Source: Pseudomonadota bacterium
Lineage (GTDB): Bacteria; Pseudomonadota; Gammaproteobacteria; Pseudomonadales; Oceanobacteraceae
Length of the DNA stretch: 50,715 nucleotides
Assembly (NCBI GenBank): GCA_030145845.1
Contig: JAIXHJ010000019.1
Span: forward strand, 1-50,715
Reading direction: 5' to 3'
The notes beneath the pieces are model-generated. The model had not been told where the DNA came from and searched no databases. It saw nothing but the letters and a program-made list of their open reading frames with translations. Of this stretch, positions 45,730 through 50,715 are shown piece after piece (position 1 is the stretch's first letter; each line of letters starts with the position of its first letter). The position numbers and the translations under genes are program-made.

Positions 45730-46713
45730 ATGGAAGCCATATCATCCTCAGGCTGCTGGTTGGCCGAATCCAGCAGTCACGATATCAACCAGTTTTCTAC
45801 TGCCCTCAAAGGCTGGATTCAGGAATACGATCAGGTCAGCGCCGGTGATTTCAGCGGTAACCTGAAAGATATTGCCATGGGTGGCGTGCGCATTTTCCGT
45901 GAACAGATGAGCCTGCCGGTTGCCCAGCATGTGCATATGCCGGATGGTCTGATCAATGTGCTGGTGCCGCTCACCGCCTCGGCAGAGGTTGGCAGTGATT
46001 CTTCGCGCGCGCTGTTTGCCGACAGCATTACCCTGTTGCCCCAGAATCAGGACATGTATTTTGTCGGCGCTGAAAATACCGATTACGTGGTGATCAGCGT
46101 CGATCAGCAGCATCTGCTGCAGCACCTGTGTGAGGCCGATCAGGTGGCACTGCTGCAGTCGCAGCGGAATTATTCGCTGATGGTGTCACCACGGGAAATG
46201 CATCATCTGCGCACCCTGCTGCCAGCACTGGTGGAAGAGCAGCTGGCGCTGCCGGACGCTGAGCAGGCAGCCCGTTACCGGCCGCTGGAACATCGCCTGA
46301 TGGATCTGGTCAGTAGCCTGTATACCGGCTATGACCACGACGGTGAGGAAATCTGCTGGCGGCCGATGAGCCGGCAGCATCAGTCGATTGTGCAGCGCAG
46401 CCATCAGTACGTGCTGAGCAGTGCCGGGGCAGAGGCCAGCATTCTGGATGTCTGCCGCGAGCTGAATATTCCGCGCCGCACACTGAATTATGCCTTCCAG
46501 AAAGTCGCCGGTATGTCACCGGTAAAATACCTGCGCATGGTTAAGCTCAACAGCGCCCGCCGTGACCTGTTGCGCAGCGATGACGGCATCGGCGATATCG
46601 CCGCCCGTTACGGCTTTTTCCACAACGGCTATTTCGGCCAGGAATACCGCCGCCTGTTCGGTGAAACGCCCTCTGAAACCCGCCGCGCCCGCGCTGTCTT
46701 TCCCGTCATGTAA
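45730..46713 (+). CDS. AraC-family regulator, second FeaR/EutR-like paralogue
   Basis: 327 residues from the ATG at 45730; a TTG 15 bp upstream is possible. The sensor half (QEYDQVSAGDFSGNLKDIAMGGVRIFREQM) and the AraC half (ILDVCRELNIPRRTLNYAFQKVAGMSPVKYLRMVKLNSARRDLL, GFFHNGYFGQEYRRLFGETPSETRR) align along the whole length with the regulator at 14874-15815. No amine- or ethanolamine-catabolic gene is adjacent, so its target is not evident. It ends about 115 bp before the ferric reductase gene, which has its own Fur-type box. Confidence 0.87.
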   Translation: MEAISSSGCWLAESSSHDINQFSTALKGWIQEYDQVSAGDFSGNLKDIAMGGVRIFREQMSLPVAQHVHMPDGLINVLVPLTASAEVGSDSSRALFADSITLLPQNQDMYFVGAENTDYVVISVDQQHLLQHLCEADQVALLQSQRNYSLMVSPREMHHLRTLLPALVEEQLALPDAEQAARYRPLEHRLMDLVSSLYTGYDHDGEEICWRPMSRQHQSIVQRSHQYVLSSAGAEASILDVCRELNIPRRTLNYAFQKVAGMSPVKYLRMVKLNSARRDLLRSDDGIGDIAARYGFFHNGYFGQEYRRLFGETPSETRRARAVFPVM

Positions 46714-46762
46714 GCCTGCCGCGGCAGCCGGCAATCCCCCTGCTGGATGGAACAGTACGTTT

Positions 46763-46777
46763 TGAGAATTATTCTCA
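46763..46777 (+). promoter_or_regulatory. Fur box upstream of the siderophore reductase
   Basis: TGAGAATTATTCTCA is a perfect 7-1-7 palindrome, differing by one base per half from the TGATAATnATTATCA Fur consensus. It is 51 bp before the reductase start. Confidence 0.78.
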
Positions 46778-46828
46778 TCTTTTTTGTCCAATCCATTAAA
46801 ATGACAGCAACTCAACGGAGGCCGACTT

Positions 46829-47671
46829 ATGAATGCTCCCCAGCCCGAGAAGCGCAAAAAAACTCAGCCGGTGCAGATGCGTGTGCACAGCAGCGAGCGC
46901 CTGACCAGTAATATGCAGCGCCTGCTGCTGGTGTCTTCTGACGGTCAGCCGTTTCCGCCGGACACCGTCAGCGGCTACATCAAACTTATGTTCCACATGA
47001 ACGGACAACCGGTGGAACAGCCGCACGACCTTGATATGCCCAACCAGCTGATGCGTACCTACACCATCCGCGACGTGGATAATGAACAGAACGGCATCAC
47101 CGTCGATTTTGCCCTGCACGGCAATGCCGCCGGCAGTGACAGCAGTGGTCCGGCCTCCTCCTGGGCGGCCAGCGCACAGCCCGGCGACTGCATCATGGTA
47201 GGTGGCCCCGGCCCGGCGAAGTGGCTGCAGCAACCGTTTGACTGGGTACTGATGGCCTCCGACCTTACCGGTCTGCCGGCGCTGGCCTGCAACCTTGAAC
47301 GTCTGGCCGACGAAGCGGTGGGGTATGCTGTGATTCAGGTGCCGCATATGGAAGATATTCAGCCGCTGCGCAAGCCGGCCAATATGGAGCTGATCTGGGT
47401 GATTGATGATGAACATCCGTCGGCAGATGAAGCTGCCCGCCAGGCGCCATCATCAAAATTCCTGCAGCAGCTGCAGTCACTGGCCTGGTTGCCGGGTGAA
47501 CCCTCGGTATGGGCGGCGTGTGAATTCCATAAAATGCGTGAGCTGCGCAAATACGTGCGTGAGCAGGAAGCCCGCCGCTCCCACACTTACATCAGCAGTT
47601 ACTGGAAAGTCGGCCGCTCAGAAGATCAGCATAAACTGGATAAAAAAGCCGACGCCGCCGTCGCTGGCTGA
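46829..47671 (+). CDS. NADPH-dependent ferric-siderophore reductase (SIP family)
   Basis: 280 residues. LMRTYTIRDVD is the flavin-binding RxYT motif. GDCIMVGGPGP and the C-terminal HKMRELRKYVREQEARRSHTYISSYWKVGRSEDQHK are characteristic of siderophore-interacting proteins such as ViuB and YqjH. It releases iron from siderophores in the cytoplasm by reduction. The Fur box predicts induction under iron limitation. No siderophore synthesis or receptor gene is in the window. Confidence 0.93.
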   Translation: MNAPQPEKRKKTQPVQMRVHSSERLTSNMQRLLLVSSDGQPFPPDTVSGYIKLMFHMNGQPVEQPHDLDMPNQLMRTYTIRDVDNEQNGITVDFALHGNAAGSDSSGPASSWAASAQPGDCIMVGGPGPAKWLQQPFDWVLMASDLTGLPALACNLERLADEAVGYAVIQVPHMEDIQPLRKPANMELIWVIDDEHPSADEAARQAPSSKFLQQLQSLAWLPGEPSVWAACEFHKMRELRKYVREQEARRSHTYISSYWKVGRSEDQHKLDKKADAAVAG

Positions 47672-47746
47672 GCCTCAGGTCAAGGTGCCATCATCCTTCT
47701 GCGCTTAAGCTGATGTTAAGAACGTCTGAATAAGCGGAGTCAGCCG

Positions 47747-48043
47747 ATGGCGGCACACAAACCCGGTACCCGGCAGGCGATGCAGGGGCTGATTGCATCG
47801 ATCAGGGAGGTGATGCCTCTTGATCAGCCCGGCGCTCTGCTGTGCCGGCAAACCTGTGTTGGCTGTCCGAAAAAACTGCTGGAATATCTGCAGTCAGAAG
47901 TCAGTGGCTGGGAAAGCGCGCTGGCCAGCGGTGAGAAACCGACGCTGGGCGATATTGACAGGCTGGCGCAGAGCAGCCGTAAAATTTACCGCGTGCTGGA
48001 AAAGAATCAGCTGCTGAATACCGCCCCCGCTGAGCGTGCATGA
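47747..48043 (+). CDS. Small hypothetical protein with a Cys cluster
   Basis: 98 residues, predicted helical and soluble, with LLCRQTCVGCPKKLLEYL (three Cys within eight residues), a possible metal or redox site. I do not recognise the family. A GCGGAG ribosome site supports translation. Its stop is 1 bp from the stop of the convergent zinc-finger gene. Confidence 0.7.
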   Translation: MAAHKPGTRQAMQGLIASIREVMPLDQPGALLCRQTCVGCPKKLLEYLQSEVSGWESALASGEKPTLGDIDRLAQSSRKIYRVLEKNQLLNTAPAERA

Positions 48044-48044
48044 A

Positions 48045-48311
48045 TTAACGCAGCTGGCTGTCTTTACTGCCGCGGCGGTTATACAGGCTGCTTTTCATCT
48101 GCCGGGCTTCCAGCTTGCTCTGACACTGAACACAGAGCTGCACACCGGGAATCGCTTCCCGCCGCGCCTGCGGAATGGGGGCATCACATTCCTCACAGAA
48201 CTCTGCACTGTCGCCCTGATGAAGATGACGCCGGGCTTCCGACACGGCATCTTCAATGCTGGCGTCTATCTGCTCCTGTACGGCACCATCACGTGCCCAG
48301 CCAACCGCCAT
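48045..48311 (-). CDS. DksA/TraR-family zinc-finger protein, YbiI-like
   Basis: 88 residues from the ATG at 48311, exactly the YbiI length, beginning MAVGWARDGAVQEQID. The four-Cys zinc finger CEECDAPIPQARREAIPGVQLCVQC and the tail NRRGSKDSQLR are nearly identical to my recollection of E. coli YbiI. It lacks the long coiled coil of DksA, so action in the RNA polymerase channel is not assured. Confidence 0.93.
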   Translation of the reverse strand: MAVGWARDGAVQEQIDASIEDAVSEARRHLHQGDSAEFCEECDAPIPQARREAIPGVQLCVQCQSKLEARQMKSSLYNRRGSKDSQLR

Positions 48312-48451
48312 AACCAACTCCATTCTGAACAGAGGGATCGGTCAGGCTAGCGCTGACGGGGGTGGCTGTCCATTACCCCGGACGGGGTAGTGGCTTGTCT
48401 GCCGGCGGCGGCTGGTGGCAAACTCCGCAGGCTTACCGGAGAAAAGTGTTT

Positions 48452-48964
48452 ATGGCCGCCCGTCAGAATCTGTTTGCCCGTTATATTCCTGCCATGCAGC
48501 CCGGCCGGGTGGAGTGGATTGGTCTGCGCCCGGAACGGCGGCAGCCGGTACAGGTGGTGGAACACTGCCATGCGGTAAAAGACCTCGGGCTGGCCGGTGA
48601 CCGCCGCTGTGAAGGCACCCCCGGCAGCGGTCGGCAGGTGACGGTGATTAATGCCGAGCATATCGACGTAATAGCCCGCCTGCTGGGCAGAGAGGCTATC
48701 GATCCGGCGTTGCTGCGCCGCAATATTGTGATTTCCGGGATTAATCTGCAGGCACTGCGTCATCAGCAGTTTCAGATCGGCGATGCAATTTTTGCCGCCA
48801 CCGCGCAGTGCCATCCCTGCAGCCGTATGGAAGAAGCCCTGGGGCCGGGTGGTACCGCGGCGATGCTGATGCATGGCGGTTTATGTGCGCGCATTATCCG
48901 CAGCGGCGGGATCCGCCTCGGCGATGAAGTAAAACCCCTGCTGCCGCAACCGTCGTTGTTCTGA
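48452..48964 (+). CDS. MOSC domain protein
   Basis: 170 residues from the ATG at 48452 with GGAGAAAA upstream; the longer frame to 48362 lacks a site. AVKDLGLAGDRRCEG, RQVTVINAEHIDVIA, LLRRNIVISGINLQAL and the Cys-bearing CHPCSRMEEALG are the MOSC pattern. MOSC domains bind or transfer sulfur on molybdenum cofactor, or act in N-hydroxylated base detoxification (YiiM/YcbX types). It fits an organism that makes Moco but is not linked to the moa operon. Confidence 0.85.
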   Translation: MAARQNLFARYIPAMQPGRVEWIGLRPERRQPVQVVEHCHAVKDLGLAGDRRCEGTPGSGRQVTVINAEHIDVIARLLGREAIDPALLRRNIVISGINLQALRHQQFQIGDAIFAATAQCHPCSRMEEALGPGGTAAMLMHGGLCARIIRSGGIRLGDEVKPLLPQPSLF

Positions 48965-49254
48965 GCAGATCGACGGCAGGGAATATTTTTGTTCCGGTGG
49001 TGCAACAGGCGGTGGCCGGACACGCCCTGTGCCTGGGTTGCAGCGCAGACACGACGGCCATGATCAGTGACTCCGGCCCTGACTGAATCTGCCTGATGTT
49101 GATCAGCCATAACACCTCCGTAAGCCGCTCTCTGAGGTATTGAGGTGTCTGATTTTTATGGGTAACCCGGACTCATAACGCCTTGCTCACCGGTAAATTA
49201 GGAGCGCAGCGAGTAATTTATGATCTTGCCCCGATAAAACAGACACGTTCATTT

Positions 49255-50142
49255 TCATGCTGCTATTCGCTCGTATTCTATCGGTGAACAGTAACCTATC
49301 CCCGAATGCAGCCGTTTTCTGTTGTAGTAATCATTAATGTATCTCGCCAAAGCATACTTCAAATCCTCTGCTGTATGGAATGTCATATTACGAATCAATT
49401 CAGCTTTCATCGAATGAAAGAACGATTCCATATGAGCATTATCCGTACATTTTCCGGGCCTGCTCAGACTATGCTCAATTCCCTGCCTTTGAAGTTCTTT
49501 CTGATACTCTGATCCGCGATATTCAACTCCACGATCCGTATGCAACATCAGTCCCTCAGATGGACGACGCTTTCGTATTGCAGTCATCAATGTTCTCCGG
49601 GTAACTTCTGTTGTTCTTTTGGTATCCAGGCTCCATCCTACGATCCGTCGGGAATAGAGATCCATGATGACTGACAGATAGTGCCACTGCTTTTTAACTT
49701 TCAGATACGTCACATCGGCCACCCAGACTTTGTCTTTACAATGAGGAACCGCACCATCCGGACGAAGATTCTGTCCTGAGGCCAGGAAACGCCTCAAACC
49801 CGGAGCCCGATACGTTACCTTAGTGACCCGCGCAATCAGCCCCATCGCCTGCATAAGCCGGGCTACGCGCTTCCTACTGACCTGAAATCCCTGCTTTAGC
49901 AGAGCTTTCCAAATTCTCGGACTTCCGTAGCGTCCTTCATTCTCATCTGAAATGCGTTTGATATGAAATCTGAGTTCCATATCAGACTGGTCGCGTTCAG
50001 AAGGTTCTCTGTTAAGCCAGGCGTAAAAACCACTGCGCGATACACCCAGCCACTCACACGTGCGCTTGATACCTAACTCTTGTCCGAATCTCTTGATGAA
50101 TCGATATCTTGCTGATGTTCCTCCGCAAGAAACCGTTGCCAC
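49255..50142 (-). CDS. IS3-family transposase OrfB (DDE integrase domain)
   Basis: 295 residues. An HTH_21-type N-terminal part (RRxGFYAW-like SRSGFYAWLNREPS, RYGSPRIWKALL) precedes the rve/DDE catalytic core. Its acidic residues are in WVADVTYL, LHTDRGVEY and the Glu of NAHMESFFHSMKAELI. The frame opens directly at the slippery site shared with orfA, so it is normally made as an OrfAB fusion by -1 frameshifting. Confidence 0.94.
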   Translation of the reverse strand: MATVSCGGTSARYRFIKRFGQELGIKRTCEWLGVSRSGFYAWLNREPSERDQSDMELRFHIKRISDENEGRYGSPRIWKALLKQGFQVSRKRVARLMQAMGLIARVTKVTYRAPGLRRFLASGQNLRPDGAVPHCKDKVWVADVTYLKVKKQWHYLSVIMDLYSRRIVGWSLDTKRTTEVTRRTLMTAIRKRRPSEGLMLHTDRGVEYRGSEYQKELQRQGIEHSLSRPGKCTDNAHMESFFHSMKAELIRNMTFHTAEDLKYALARYINDYYNRKRLHSGIGYCSPIEYERIAA

Positions 50143-50438
50143 TTTTTTAGCAGATCAAGCTCCTGTTTCAGTTTTTTATTCTCTGCTTCAAGCTTTTTAA
50201 CTTTCGAGATTTCTTTCTCTTGCTTACTCGTCGATTCGTTCAACTTCTTGCGTTTGTCTGCCACGATCTTGCCTTCACGGTATTCTTTTCTCCATCGTGA
50301 CAGCATGAACGGATGTATGTCGAGAGTGTTGGCAACTTCCTGAACCTGAATCCCTTCTATCAGACTTAGCTGAACCGCTTTGACTTTGAACTCATTTGAA
50401 TACTGCCACGTCTTTCTTAGCTTGGTATATTTTGGCAT
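50073..50438 (-). CDS. IS3-family transposase OrfA
   Basis: 121 residues. A helix-turn-helix (FKVKAVQLSLIEGIQVQEVANTLDIHPFMLSRWRKEYREG) is followed by a leucine-zipper coiled coil (KVKKLEAENKKLKQELDLLKKW). AAAAAAG at 50148-50142 on the minus strand, codons K-K of LLKKW, is the frameshift site into OrfB. Confidence 0.93.
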   Translation of the reverse strand: MPKYTKLRKTWQYSNEFKVKAVQLSLIEGIQVQEVANTLDIHPFMLSRWRKEYREGKIVADKRKKLNESTSKQEKEISKVKKLEAENKKLKQELDLLKKWQRFLAEEHQQDIDSSRDSDKS

Positions 50439-50660
50439 TGGACACCTCGTCAGTTTGACTTTGGTGTCCGTTAAAGCGGGGCAAGATCATTTGTCCGACA
50501 GTAACACCTTGTTATGTGTTTTTAATGTTTTACGCACTATTAAAATCGCCTATTCCTTCTTTGCTTATTTCTCATATGCCTATCATACTGTAGTGGCATA
50601 GTTAATTTGGCCACCTGATTAGAGGTGATATGATCACTTCTTGGACAATGCAGGTGACAG

Positions 50661-50715
50661 ATGAGTAAACGTACAAGACCCACTTTTACCCCAGAGTTTC
50701 GACTTGAAGCAGCAC
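50661..50715 (+). CDS. Start of a second IS3-type transposase OrfA (truncated by window end)
   Basis: The ATG at 50661 opens MSKRTRPTFTPEFRLEAA, the typical beginning of an IS3-family OrfA helix-turn-helix (TPEFRLEA), and runs off the window. The upstream AT-rich 130 bp may contain its left end, but the boundary cannot be fixed without the right repeat. The protein differs from the OrfA at 50073-50438, so it is another element. Confidence 0.75.
   Translation, partial: MSKRTRPTFTPEFRLEAA

Larger units (their letters stand above)
49221..50489 (-). mobile_element. IS3-family insertion sequence, complete
   Basis: 1269 bp bounded by imperfect terminal inverted repeats. TGATCTTGCCCCGATAAAAC... 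at 49221-49246 matches the reverse complement of 50464-50489 at 22 of 26 positions. It encodes overlapping orfA and orfB joined by an A6G slippery site. No clear 3-4 bp target duplication is seen (TTA left, TTT right), which suggests an old or rearranged insertion. Confidence 0.92.

Noticed and set aside
45730..47671. The second AraC regulator as a siderophore-operon activator
   Set aside because: It resembles FeaR/EutR rather than siderophore AraC proteins, and the reductase has its own Fur box.
49217..50493. Target-site duplication of the IS3 element
   Set aside because: The bases next to the repeats (TTA and TTT) do not match, and shifting the ends by one base does not repair this.
1..50715. 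CRISPR arrays, tRNA genes, prophage or replication origin
   Set aside because: I saw no regularly spaced repeats, cloverleaf-like sequence, phage structural genes or DnaA-box cluster in the window.

Overview
The window looks like a chromosomal segment of a gammaproteobacterium, probably a marine or aquatic Oceanospirillales-type heterotroph. This placement is an inference from a gamma-type 5S rRNA, a YbiI-like DksA protein, an E. coli-like mhp operon with its IclR regulator, and a TRAP transporter. DNA is moderately GC-rich and densely coded. The exceptions are an empty stretch after the DEAD-box helicase (3615-4492), an AT-richer island between ahpC and ahpF (about 42740-43840), and insertion-sequence DNA at the right edge.

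Layout. Positions 1-162 hold the 5S rRNA that ends an rRNA operon, with its terminator. Next come an exported NUC-type endonuclease, an M48 lipoprotein peptidase, a DEAD-box RNA helicase, and a 1012-residue ammonium-transporter/PAS/GGDEF/EAL fusion. A complete molybdopterin operon moaA-mobA-moaB-moaC-moaD-moaE lies on the minus strand (7594-10989) behind a Moco-type riboswitch. Then follow an extracellular solute-binding protein, a copper amine oxidase with an overlapping CtaG-like membrane protein and a FeaR/EutR-like AraC regulator, and a Cache chemoreceptor. A selenium cassette (selD, selU and a three-gene ABC transporter of the putative selenate type) fills 18137-23311. Flavin reductase, nudC, a fluoroacetate-dehalogenase-like hydrolase, pgpA and a CheW protein with an inserted zinc-binding CZB domain follow.

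Positions 27177-39106 form a phenylpropionate catabolic island: mhpR, divergent mhpABCDFE, then a DctPQM TRAP transporter and a DcaP-like porin. Two nearly identical GTGCAC-N3-GTGCAC operators sit exactly 49 bp (operator centre to -10) upstream of matching TATACT -10 boxes, one before mhpA and one before dctP. This suggests that MhpR controls both catabolism and uptake, and that a TRAP system plus porin replace the usual MhpT permease.

The right part holds priA, rpmE, ahpC, a two-gene module resembling a Tse2-type toxin with a small partner, ahpF, a second FeaR/EutR-like regulator, a Fur-box-preceded ferric-siderophore reductase, a small Cys-rich hypothetical, a YbiI-like zinc-finger protein, a MOSC protein, a complete IS3-family element (49221-50489) and the start of a second IS3-type orfA at the edge.

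The most promising observations are the Amt-GGDEF-EAL fusion, the duplicated MhpR promoter architecture with the TRAP transporter, the Tse2-like pair between ahpC and ahpF, and a 128-bp long palindrome after ahpC.
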